This document shows, one piece after another, positions 1-8,677 of a stretch of 64,000 nt of DNA. A program made the position numbers and the translations under genes. The DNA is from Aequorivita viscosa (lineage in GTDB: Bacteria > Bacteroidota > Bacteroidia > Flavobacteriales > Flavobacteriaceae), in assembly GCF_900106795.1 (NCBI RefSeq), contig NZ_FNNS01000002.1, positions 124,001 through 188,000 of the forward strand, read 5' to 3'. Numbering within the stretch: position 1 is the first letter of the stretch; the number at the start of each line of letters is the position of its first letter. Below the pieces are notes generated by a model, which was not told the origin of the DNA, ran no database searches, and saw only the letters and a list, made by a program, of their open reading frames with translations.

Positions 1-305
1 ATATCAATGGGTCTAGAATTATATTCTCCCGAACGGTTTCGGACCCTACCTAATTTTTTTTCAATTTGAAGAATGGCTTTTAACGCTTTTGTTGGACTTA
101 GCTCAGTATTTACCAACACAGCACAGTTTAAAAATGGAGCGCCATCAAATCCAATTGCTGGAGTTTCATAAACCGGTGATATTTTAAAAATAGCTCCCAC
201 ATCTTTAAAAAGACTATCTACCGCATTTTGTAGATTAGTAAAGCGATCGCCCATATTACTTCCGAGGGAGAGATAAAGATTATGAGTGGATTGGTCGTTG
301 TTCAA
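1..305 (-). CDS. folK: 2-amino-4-hydroxy-6-hydroxymethyldihydropteridine pyrophosphokinase (5' part)
   Basis: About 101 codons of the N-terminal part are visible; the rest lies beyond the left edge. HPPK transfers pyrophosphate from ATP to 6-hydroxymethyl-dihydropterin in folate synthesis. Translation of the minus strand gives the HPPK opening LYLSLGSNMGDR, then SPVYETPAIG, FLNCAV and the R-x-RNRSGEYNSRPIDI motif. The reading frame is closed by a TAA just upstream, and the only start that keeps the conserved YLSLGSN strand is a TTG at 305; the first in-frame ATG (254) lies inside that motif. It is divergent from the AsmA-like gene. Identification is firm; the TTG start is inferred. Confidence 0.88.
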   Translation of the reverse strand, partial: MNNDQSTHNLYLSLGSNMGDRFTNLQNAVDSLFKDVGAIFKISPVYETPAIGFDGAPFLNCAVLVNTELSPTKALKAILQIEKKLGRVRNRSGEYNSRPID

Positions 306-444
306 GATTTAACATTTAAGATGAAATTAAGGAAAAGAAATAGACTTCACCTTACATTTGCGTAAAGGTGTAAAAATATATCAAAAACTGCTTTATTTGA
401 AGTGGTTTCGACACAGTTTTTAAAAAATATAACTACTAAAGATT

Positions 445-3099
445 ATGAAAAAAGCGTTTAAAATATTTGGAATCATTATAGGTGTTTTGGTTCTATTATT
501 AATTGCCGCCCCTTTTCTTTTTAAAGGAAGTTTGGAGAAAATGCTTAAACGCACGATTAATGAAAACCTTAATGCCACGGTTGAATGGCAAGAGCTAGAC
601 CTGAGCCTTTTTAGCAGTTTCCCAGATGCATCACTTAAATTAAACAATTTTAGTGTAACAAATAAAGCTCCATTTTTAGGAGATACACTTGCAAGTGGCA
701 ATACCCTAAAACTGGATATGGGCATTATGCAGCTGTTCAAATCGAAAGATTTAAAAATCGATGCCGTAAAACTTGATAATGCCCTTATCAACATTAAAAT
801 TGACTCTCTCGGAAATGCCAATTACGACGTTGCAATAAAGGACGAAAACGCCGTTGTTTCAGAAAACACCTCAGAAGAAGGGTTTACGTTTGACCTTCGG
901 AATTATGAAATTACAAACTCACGGATTAATTATCTAGATAAACAAAACAAAACGTACCTAACACTTACAGATGTTCAGCATACAGGAAGTGGCGATTTAT
1001 CTGAAGAAATAAGCAACCTCGACACCAAAACCCAAGCCTTTGTTTCATTCAAATTTGACGAGACCGAATACCTCACAAAAAATCGAGTTTCGCTTGATGC
1101 TGTTTTTAAATTAGATTTAAAAAACCAGCAATACACGTTTTTGGAAAACGAAGCAAAAATCAACGACTTAGCCTTGACTTTTGATGGTTTCGTGAAAATA
1201 AATGAAACCAATAACGAAGTGGACATTACGTTTAAAACACCTTCGTCAGATTTTAAAAACTTTCTTGCGGTGATTCCTGAGACTTATTTGAAACAAATAA
1301 GCGATGTAAAAACAACAGGGAACTTCATCGTTACAGGAATGTTAAAAGGAATTGTGGATGAAACCTATATTCCTACGATGGACATTAAAGTAACTAGCGA
1401 CAACGCCTCCTTTAAATATCCAGATTTACCAAAAACAGTAGATAACATTACAATTGACGCACAGCTTAAGAACGAAACGGGTTTATTGAAAGACACCTAC
1501 CTCAACATTCCAAAACTAACTTTTAGAATAGACGGCGAACCTTTTAGAATGAACGGGAATATTAAAAACATGACCGAAAACCCGTTGATAAACCTTGAAA
1601 TGCAAGGCACGCTAAACTTGGCTAACATCAAAAAAGTGCTTCCTATGGAAATGGAACAAGACCTCAGCGGAATTTTTAAAGCTGATATTTTTGCTCGTTT
1701 TGATATGGAATCGGTGGAAAAAGAACAGTATCAAAAAATGGATATTCGCGGAACTGCGAGCCTAACAAACTTTACATATGACGCTGGATTTAAAAACGAA
1801 TTGAAAGTTACAAACGCAAGTCTTTCGCTTCAACCGGGCGCATTTACCCTAAAAGAATTAAATGCCAAAACAGGCCAAACCGATATAAAAGCCTCAGGAA
1901 ATATTCAGAATTTGATTCCGTTTTTGGTGAGTAAACAAGATTTAAAAGGACGCTTTGCTGTTCAGTCTAACACTTTTAATGTGAATGATTTTATGGCAAC
2001 AACAGATAATTCACCAAGCAATAAAACTTCTGAATTAAAAGGAACACAGCAAAAAAATCAAGCTCCAGAGGCGGTTAAAATACCGGATTTTTTAGATGCA
2101 ACTTTAGATTTCAACGCCAATACAGTTATCTATGGCGATATGGAATTGAAAAATGCCAAAGGAACTGCTACTATTCAAAATGAAACAATTTCGATCCGCA
2201 ATTTTACTTCAGATATTTTTGGAGGTAATATCGCGCTTTCAGGAAATGTGTCTACAAAAAATGAAGTTCCAACATTCGCAATGAATTTGGATTTAAGTAA
2301 AATAGACATTACCCAATCTTTCGAAAAACTTGAAATGTTTCAGTACTTAGTGCCCATTGCAAAAGCATTGCACGGAAGTCTAAATACAAAATTTGAGTTA
2401 AGTGGAAATATGACAAACGACCTTTCACCGCAACTTTCAACCTTAGCCGGAACAGCTTTGGCTCAAGTACTAACAGCAGAAGTTGATACGAAGGATGCAC
2501 CGCTACTTTCGGCTCTAGGAAATAAAGTTTCATTTCTAAATCTAGAGCGTCTTAGCTTAAAAAACGTAACTACCAACCTAACCTTCAACAACGGTAGAAT
2601 TGAAGTTAAACCTTTTCATTTTGACGTTAAAGGTGTCGATGTTGCTGTTTCTGGAACACACGGTTTAGACAAAACCATAGATTATAATTTGGTGCTCGAT
2701 GTGCCTGCCAAATATTTGGGGAGCGACATCACTAAATTACTTCAAAAGCTCGATCCAAAAGAAGCTGAGGCTATGCGGGTTGCATTGCCAATAGGATTAA
2801 AAGGTTCGTTTACAAGCCCTCAAGTCTCGCTAAACACAGAAACTGCAATAAACAAATTAACCCAAGAGTTAATAGCCAAACAAAAGGATAAACTAATAGA
2901 TAAAGGAGCAGGTATTTTGGAAGATTTTTTAGAAGGAAACACTAAAAAGGACACCACAAAAACATCAACTGGGAATAATTCCGGTAATACAAACCAGCAA
3001 CAAAACACCCAGCAACAAACCACAGATAAAATAAAAAATATCTTTGAAGGAATTATGGGTGGAAGAAAAAAGAATAAAGATTCCACGAAAACTCCGTAA
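445..3099 (+). CDS. AsmA-like envelope protein
   Basis: An 884-residue protein of the AsmA superfamily, which in Gram-negative bacteria contains inner-membrane-anchored proteins with long periplasmic beta-rich bodies linked to outer-membrane assembly or lipid transport. A single N-terminal membrane anchor is visible at about residues 6-28, followed directly by the family-typical LKRTINENLNATVEW segment. Alternating beta-strand patterns continue to about residue 800, where the AsmA-like C-terminal domain (about 580-790) lies. The last 60 residues are a low-complexity K/Q/N/T-rich tail. It is a single gene, divergent from folK and convergent with the DUF2797 gene. The exact cargo cannot be read from sequence. 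Confidence 0.85.
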   Translation: MKKAFKIFGIIIGVLVLLLIAAPFLFKGSLEKMLKRTINENLNATVEWQELDLSLFSSFPDASLKLNNFSVTNKAPFLGDTLASGNTLKLDMGIMQLFKSKDLKIDAVKLDNALINIKIDSLGNANYDVAIKDENAVVSENTSEEGFTFDLRNYEITNSRINYLDKQNKTYLTLTDVQHTGSGDLSEEISNLDTKTQAFVSFKFDETEYLTKNRVSLDAVFKLDLKNQQYTFLENEAKINDLALTFDGFVKINETNNEVDITFKTPSSDFKNFLAVIPETYLKQISDVKTTGNFIVTGMLKGIVDETYIPTMDIKVTSDNASFKYPDLPKTVDNITIDAQLKNETGLLKDTYLNIPKLTFRIDGEPFRMNGNIKNMTENPLINLEMQGTLNLANIKKVLPMEMEQDLSGIFKADIFARFDMESVEKEQYQKMDIRGTASLTNFTYDAGFKNELKVTNASLSLQPGAFTLKELNAKTGQTDIKASGNIQNLIPFLVSKQDLKGRFAVQSNTFNVNDFMATTDNSPSNKTSELKGTQQKNQAPEAVKIPDFLDATLDFNANTVIYGDMELKNAKGTATIQNETISIRNFTSDIFGGNIALSGNVSTKNEVPTFAMNLDLSKIDITQSFEKLEMFQYLVPIAKALHGSLNTKFELSGNMTNDLSPQLSTLAGTALAQVLTAEVDTKDAPLLSALGNKVSFLNLERLSLKNVTTNLTFNNGRIEVKPFHFDVKGVDVAVSGTHGLDKTIDYNLVLDVPAKYLGSDITKLLQKLDPKEAEAMRVALPIGLKGSFTSPQVSLNTETAINKLTQELIAKQKDKLIDKGAGILEDFLEGNTKKDTTKTSTGNNSGNTNQQQNTQQQTTDKIKNIFEGIMGGRKKNKDSTKTP

Positions 3100-3158
3100 T
3101 CTCATTCCCGTTTCACTTTTTATAGGGAATTAAGCACATATTTTATGCAACAAGCCCC

Positions 3159-3953
3159 TTAGTTAATAACTAGAGATACAATATAGCCTTCGTTACTCCG
3201 AACATTAAAAACTGTATCGTCTTCAAAAATAAGGTACTGCCCTTTTATTCCTTTTAAAACCCCTTCATACAAAGGTGTTTTTTCAAGATTTAAAGACTTC
3301 GGTTTTTCTGGATATCGCAGTACCGGAAACAGCAGATTAGTTTCTGAATTGTTTTCTAAATAATAATCAAGAGCTTCAGCAGGAATGTATTTTTTGAGCT
3401 TTTCACGCCAAGCAACCAAATCTTCATCGGTTATGTCGTTTTTCAGCATATTGCGCCAATTGGTTTTATCGCTCACATAATCTTTTAAAGCAATTTCAGT
3501 AATTCCAGCTAGATATCGGTTTGGGACTTCAACAATTTCAATGGCTTCGTGAGCCCCTTGGTCTATCCATCGGGTGGGAACTTGCGTTTTTCGGGTAACA
3601 CCCACTTTTACGCTACTACTATTTGCTAAATATACCACATGAGGTCGCAGTTGTACACTTTTTTCATAGTCAAGGTCCCTGTCTTCTATACCCAAATGCG
3701 CCTGACTTAACTCAGGATTTATAATCCACGCTGCGGCTTGTGGAGCTTCAAAAAAACAATCGTAACAAAAGCCTTGGCGATATATTTTTTTCTGAAGTTC
3801 ACAATTCAAACATTGATATCCTAAAAAGCGAATGCTAATTTTTTTATCTAATAATTGATTCATATTTAAAAAATCATTCTCAAAAACGAGATAATACTGA
3901 ATGGGCGAACCATTTTCAGTCTGCATTTTTGTGAGGACACCTTGATATTTCAT
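3159..3953 (-). CDS. DUF2797 zinc-ribbon protein
   Basis: A 264-residue protein of the uncharacterised DUF2797 family. Four cysteines (48, 51, 63, 66) in two CxxC pairs form a predicted zinc ribbon, followed by the conserved WIINPELSQAHLG segment. Residues 106-153 contain VVYLA, then KVGVT after a short turn, Arg128 and Glu153; this spacing resembles the core of GIY-YIG/T5orf172-type nuclease or DNA-binding domains, which is my inference. No signal peptide, so cytoplasmic. Convergent with the AsmA-like gene, divergent from the GH3 gene. Function unknown; a nucleic-acid role is only a hypothesis. Confidence 0.8.
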   Translation of the reverse strand: MKYQGVLTKMQTENGSPIQYYLVFENDFLNMNQLLDKKISIRFLGYQCLNCELQKKIYRQGFCYDCFFEAPQAAAWIINPELSQAHLGIEDRDLDYEKSVQLRPHVVYLANSSSVKVGVTRKTQVPTRWIDQGAHEAIEIVEVPNRYLAGITEIALKDYVSDKTNWRNMLKNDITDEDLVAWREKLKKYIPAEALDYYLENNSETNLLFPVLRYPEKPKSLNLEKTPLYEGVLKGIKGQYLIFEDDTVFNVRSNEGYIVSLVIN

Positions 3954-4169
3954 ATTTTTTAATAAATTCTAGAATTAAACATTAGCATTCTTCTTAACTC
4001 ATTACGCTCCAATACTTTTTACATTTTTAAATGATGCATTAAGGGGAGTTTGACTTTTAAAAGCGGGAGTTTTTAAAACGCCCTACAAGCAATCGTTTCA
4101 AAAGTAATTAAACCGACAACTTACTAAGTGGAAATTTGCTACTTTTATAGCATAAAGATACTTTAAAAT

Positions 4170-5687
4170 ATGCCAATCCCCATTGTAAACTCAATCGCTT
4201 CGTGGTTTTTAAAAAAACGGTTTCACCAAATAGACCTGTTTCTAAAATACCCCATTGAGGTTCAAGAAGAACTGCTTTTCGGTTTATTAAACAAAGCAAA
4301 ATATACCGAAATTGGAAATAAATACGAGTTTAGCAGCATTAAAACCTATCGCGAATTTGCCGACCGAATTCCAATTACAACCTACGAACAAAACGAAGCA
4401 ATGATTGAAAGAGCGCGAAAAGGAGAAACAAACATTTTTTGGCCTACGCCTATTAAATGGTTTGCAAAATCGAGCGGCACAACCAATTCAAAAAGCAAGT
4501 TTATTCCTGTTACAAATGATTCGTTAGAAGATTGCCACTATGCAGCTAGCAAGGATCTTTTGTGTATGTACCTCAACAACAATCCAGATGCCCAATTATT
4601 TCTAGGGAAAAGTTTAAGACTTGGAGGAAGCAAACAATTATATGAAGAAAACGGAACTGTTTTTGGCGACTTATCGGCTATTTTAATAGATAATATGCCG
4701 TTTTGGGCCGAGTACAGCAGCACGCCAAGCAATGAAATTTCACTTATGGGCGATTGGGAAACCAAGATGCAAGCCATTGTAAACGAAACTATAAAAGAAA
4801 ATGTAACAAGTCTTGCCGGTGTACCTTCTTGGATGCTCGTGTTGTTGAACCACGTAATGGAGGCAACAGGAAAAAAGAACCTGTTTGAAGTATGGCCCAA
4901 CCTGGAAGTGTATTTTCACGGTGGGGTAAATTTTGAGCCTTATATTGACCAATACAATAAATTATTGCCTAGAAGCGACTTTAGATATTATGAAATTTAC
5001 AATGCTTCCGAAGGATTTTTTGCCATTCAGGACAGAAATGAAAACAAGGAATTATTGTTAATGTTGGATTACGGTATTTTTTATGAATTCATTCCGATGG
5101 ACACCTATGGCACTCCTGATGAAAAAGTAATTCCGTTGAGCGAAGTAGAAGAAGGAAAGAACTATGCTTTGGTTATTACTACCAACGCTGGACTATGGCG
5201 ATATCAAATTGGAGATACCATTCGCTTTACTTCAACCAATCCATATCGTATTAAAGTTACGGGAAGAACCAAGCATCACATTAACGTTTTTGGCGAAGAA
5301 TTAATAATTGAAAATGCCGAAGAAGCATTGCGAAAAACGACTCAAGTTACAAATTCTGAAATTGTTGATTATACCGTAGCCCCAATATTTATGGAAGGCA
5401 AGGAAAAAGGAGCTCACGAATGGATTATAGAATTTAAATCGCCACCAAAGGATCTACACACTTTTACACAGATTTTAGATTCTGCCTTGCAGGAAGTGAA
5501 TAGTGATTACGAAGCAAAACGTTTTAATAATACAACTTTAAACATCTTGAAAATCCATCCGGCACGCGAACGTCTTTTCTATGATTGGTTAAAAGAAAAC
5601 AACAAACTCGGCGGACAACATAAAATTCCACGATTATCTAATAGCCGAAGTTTTTTGGAGGAACTACTGATGCTTAATAAACGGTAA
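4170..5687 (+). CDS. GH3-family acyl-acid amido synthetase-like protein
   Basis: A 505-residue member of the GH3 family, adenylate-forming enzymes that in plants join jasmonate or auxin to amino acids. The N-terminal region PIEVQEELLFGLLNKAKYT and the ATP-binding motif KSSGTTNSKSKFIP (near residues 100-115) are clear, and the later YNASEGFFAIQ and GLWRYQIGDTIRF motifs match the family's adenylate-binding segments. The C-terminal small domain follows ITGR-type sequence VTGRTKHHINVFGEE. Length is normal for bacterial GH3 proteins. Substrates of bacterial members are largely unknown, so no reaction is assigned. It stands alone, with about 210 bases of non-coding sequence on either side. Confidence 0.9.
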   Translation: MPIPIVNSIASWFLKKRFHQIDLFLKYPIEVQEELLFGLLNKAKYTEIGNKYEFSSIKTYREFADRIPITTYEQNEAMIERARKGETNIFWPTPIKWFAKSSGTTNSKSKFIPVTNDSLEDCHYAASKDLLCMYLNNNPDAQLFLGKSLRLGGSKQLYEENGTVFGDLSAILIDNMPFWAEYSSTPSNEISLMGDWETKMQAIVNETIKENVTSLAGVPSWMLVLLNHVMEATGKKNLFEVWPNLEVYFHGGVNFEPYIDQYNKLLPRSDFRYYEIYNASEGFFAIQDRNENKELLLMLDYGIFYEFIPMDTYGTPDEKVIPLSEVEEGKNYALVITTNAGLWRYQIGDTIRFTSTNPYRIKVTGRTKHHINVFGEELIIENAEEALRKTTQVTNSEIVDYTVAPIFMEGKEKGAHEWIIEFKSPPKDLHTFTQILDSALQEVNSDYEAKRFNNTTLNILKIHPARERLFYDWLKENNKLGGQHKIPRLSNSRSFLEELLMLNKR

Positions 5688-5901
5688 GAAATAGTCTGGA
5701 TAGATTAAACAGCATTCTATTTATTACATTTCCCTGTTGCAGGTTTTTTACTTAAATTGTATTTAAACTCCTTTCTAAATTTTTTCCGTGTACTATATTC
5801 TCTTTCAGAACCTAGGTTTTAATACGCAATCCGGCACTTATCAATATTTTTAAAATTGAAAATCTCAGTTTAATTCAATCTTATTGAAAAATAGGTAGCT
5901 T

Positions 5902-6579
5902 GTGGAGAAAGAAGAAAACCATACTAAAAAAGTAAAAAAGCCGTGGCCAACAAAACGTGCTATGGAGCAAGTGTATGAAATGAATTTATGGGGTGGTGGC
6001 AAAACTGATTTTTATTCAGGCGAGGGATCGCATCTAGCAGAAATTGTAAATCCGTATGTTGAAGCGGTAACTGCTTTTTTAACTTCTTTTAAAAATCCGT
6101 TAACGGTTTGTGATTTGGGGTGCGGGGATTTTAATGTAGGGAAAGAATTGGTACCTCTTACCAAAAAATATATTGCCGTAGACATAGTGCCGAGCCTTAT
6201 AACACGCAATAAAGAAAAATTTAAAGCAGATAATCTAGAATTTCACTGTTTAAACATCGCAACAACAAATTTACCTACTGGAGATTGTGCTTTGGTAAGA
6301 CAAGTGTTGCAACATATATCAAATGAAGAAGTACAACGAATCGTAAATAAATTAGCTGCTTTTAAATATGTTATTCTAACTGAACATATACCCGACGGTG
6401 ACTTTATTCCCAATAAAGATATTATTTCGGGACAGGGAAATAGGTTAAAAAAGCAAAGCGGTATAAACTTGTTAGCACCTCCTTTTAATTTTCAGATAAA
6501 AGAAGAAGCACAAATATCGGTCGTTGTGTTGCCAGATAAGAAAGGGATTATTACAACTACGCTATTCGTAACCAGCTGA
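5902..6579 (+). CDS. class I SAM-dependent methyltransferase
   Basis: A 225-residue protein with a Rossmann-type methyltransferase core. Motif I appears as VCDLGCGDFNVG at about residues 88-99, an acidic strand end YIAVDIVPS follows, and the LVRQVLQHIS segment fits motif IV/post-IV. The start is a GTG at 5902; the next ATG (5962) would remove PWPTKRAMEQVYE, which looks like a conserved N-terminal helix leading to LWGGGKTDFYSGEGSH, so the GTG is preferred. The acceptor substrate cannot be predicted; small-molecule or sugar methylation are possible. It is a single gene between GH3 and fhs. Confidence 0.82.
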   Translation: MEKEENHTKKVKKPWPTKRAMEQVYEMNLWGGGKTDFYSGEGSHLAEIVNPYVEAVTAFLTSFKNPLTVCDLGCGDFNVGKELVPLTKKYIAVDIVPSLITRNKEKFKADNLEFHCLNIATTNLPTGDCALVRQVLQHISNEEVQRIVNKLAAFKYVILTEHIPDGDFIPNKDIISGQGNRLKKQSGINLLAPPFNFQIKEEAQISVVVLPDKKGIITTTLFVTS

Positions 6580-6713
6580 ATAAAGTGGAAACCTAAACAT
6601 CTTCACTTTTACCGAATTGGCAAATTATTTTTTAAATTCCCGTAGAAGCTCATTTCATTATTCTCAAATGATATATGTCCTTTACAGATAAAACGAAAAA
6701 ATAGGCCTGCTAA

Positions 6714-6974
6714 TTAAGCCTGAATTTTTTTGAACCTTTTATCCTTACAAATACCCTATCAGCCATAGAACCTGTTGACAATTATCATATTAATTCCTGT
6801 ATTGAAACTTTATCTTTACGCTTTAAAAAAATTACGGTTCAAAAAGTGAGTGCAATGAAACGTACTTTTCACCTCGATTTTGGTGATACGCACGATAGAT
6901 TTAAGGCTTTTTTAAACCTCAAAATTCGCTTTACAGAAATAGAACTCATGTTTTATATCATCCAAAAAAACTAA
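6714..6974 (+). pseudogene. open frame upstream of fhs, possible gene remnant
   Basis: An open frame of about 86 codons runs from just after a TAA near 6711 to a TAA at 6972-6974, five bases before the fhs start. The only ATG is at 6855 and would give 39 residues (MKRTFHLDFGDTHDRFKAFL then LKIRFTEIEL). The amino-acid mix upstream of that ATG looks coding-like but has no good start. I do not recognise it. It may be a degraded gene, a very short real peptide, or chance. The rest of the 399-base gap from 6580 holds nothing I can name. Confidence 0.2.
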
Positions 6975-6978
6975 TCTC

Positions 6979-8646
6979 ATGACAGAAATACAAATTGCCC
7001 AAAGCGTAACTCCGAAGCATATTAAAGAAATAGCAGCAAAATTAAATATTCCAGAAGACAAGCTGGAATACTACGGAAACGACAAAGCAAAACTTCCGTT
7101 AGATATTATAAATGAAGAAAAAGTAAGCAATAACAATCTTATTTTAGTAACCGCTATCACCCCTACTCCTCCAGGGGAAGGAAAAACGACCACATCTATT
7201 GGACTAGTAGATGCACTCAATATTATCGGCAAAAAAGCGGTAGTCGTTATTCGAGAGCCAAGTTTAGGCCCTGTTTTTGGAATAAAAGGAGGCGCAGCTG
7301 GTGGCGGTTGGAGTCAGGTTATTCCGATGGAGGATATTAACCTTCATTTTACTGGAGATTTTCACGCTATTGAAAAAGCCAATAACCTCCTTGCAGCACT
7401 CATTGAAAACAACATTCAAAGTAAGACAAGAAGCCTTGGTATAGATCCGAGAACTGTAATTTGGAAACGGTGTATGGACATGAATGACCGAGGCTTGCGA
7501 AATATTGTATCTGCACTTGGCGGAAAAGCCGGCGGCGTTCCTCGCGAAACGGGCTTTAATATTACTGCAGCTTCCGAGATAATGGCGATTTTGTGTATGG
7601 CATCAGGTTTAGAAGATCTAAAAGAAAGATGCGGGAATATCTATGTGGGCGATACTTGGGAAGGAAGACCTGTTTTCGCAAAACAACTAAATGCCGAAGG
7701 TGCTATGGCGGTGCTTTTAAAAGACGCTATAAAACCTAATTTAGTTCAAACTTTAGAAGCAAATCCTGCAATTATTCACGGAGGGCCTTTTGCCAATATT
7801 GCGCAAGGGACTAATTCTATAATAGCGACAAAAATGGGGATGACTTTAAGCGATTATACCGTTACCGAAGCTGGTTTCGGTTCAGATTTGGGCGCGGAGA
7901 AGTTTTTAAACATTAAGTGCCGCGCAGCTGGTATTTCTCCTAAAACGATTGTTGTAGTGGCAACTATACGAGCGTTAAAATACCACGGCGGAAAGTCGTT
8001 AAAAGAAATAACGAAGGAAGACGTGGAAGCACTTAAAAAAGGACTTCCAAATTTGGAAAGACATATTACCAGTCTAAAAAGTTTTGGAATTCCTATTGTT
8101 GTTTCTATTAATGCTTTTAATTCTGATACTGAAGCTGAAATTAATGTTATTAAGAATCACTGTAAGAAATTAAACATTCCTGTCGCCTTGAGTTTTGGTT
8201 GGGAAAAAGGCGGAAAGGGATGTACAGATTTAGCTACCGAAGTTGTAAAGGCTGCTGAATCCTGTACCAGCAAATATCAACCTACCTATAGCCTTGAAGA
8301 TAGCGCCCACGAGAAAATGAATAAAATTGGAAAAACAATCTATGGTGCTGACAAAGTGGTTTTAAGCAAGCTAGCGGCCTCACAATTGCGCAAATTTGAA
8401 GGGATGGGATATAGCAACTTACCAATCTGTATGGCAAAAACAGAGAAAAGCTTTAGTGATGATCAAAAACTCTTAGGACGCCCAGAAAACTTTGAAATTA
8501 CCATTAGGGAGTTTGAAATTGCAACTGGCGCAGGTTTTATTATTCCCATTGCAGGTGCTATGTTACGCATGCCAGGATTACCCGCTACACCCGCTGCCGA
8601 AAGAATCACAATTGACAAGAATGGAGTTATTGAAGGGTTGTTTTAA
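6979..8646 (+). CDS. fhs: formate-tetrahydrofolate ligase
   Basis: A 555-residue formyltetrahydrofolate synthetase that makes 10-formyl-THF from formate, THF and ATP, feeding purine and fMet synthesis. The P-loop TPTPPGEGKTTTSIGL lies at residues 61-76, with the family signatures GIKGGAAGGGWSQVIPMEDI and FHAIEKANNLLAALIEN following, and VTEAGFGSDLGAEKF later. The length matches the usual 550-560 residues. The start ATG is followed by a normal N-terminal domain. It is preceded by a 399-base gap and is convergent with the metal ATPase gene. Identification is secure. Confidence 0.97.
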   Translation: MTEIQIAQSVTPKHIKEIAAKLNIPEDKLEYYGNDKAKLPLDIINEEKVSNNNLILVTAITPTPPGEGKTTTSIGLVDALNIIGKKAVVVIREPSLGPVFGIKGGAAGGGWSQVIPMEDINLHFTGDFHAIEKANNLLAALIENNIQSKTRSLGIDPRTVIWKRCMDMNDRGLRNIVSALGGKAGGVPRETGFNITAASEIMAILCMASGLEDLKERCGNIYVGDTWEGRPVFAKQLNAEGAMAVLLKDAIKPNLVQTLEANPAIIHGGPFANIAQGTNSIIATKMGMTLSDYTVTEAGFGSDLGAEKFLNIKCRAAGISPKTIVVVATIRALKYHGGKSLKEITKEDVEALKKGLPNLERHITSLKSFGIPIVVSINAFNSDTEAEINVIKNHCKKLNIPVALSFGWEKGGKGCTDLATEVVKAAESCTSKYQPTYSLEDSAHEKMNKIGKTIYGADKVVLSKLAASQLRKFEGMGYSNLPICMAKTEKSFSDDQKLLGRPENFEITIREFEIATGAGFIIPIAGAMLRMPGLPATPAAERITIDKNGVIEGLF

Positions 8647-8677
8647 ATTGTAGTGGTTGTGATTAGAAAGCGTAACC

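Noticed and set aside
3104-3130. Inverted repeat ATTCCC/GGGAAT between the AsmA-like and DUF2797 genes
   Set aside because: Six-base stem, 15-base loop and no strong T tract; too weak to call a terminator.
5688-5901. Possible small RNA or terminator after GH3
   Set aside because: No stable stem with a T tract can be found by eye.
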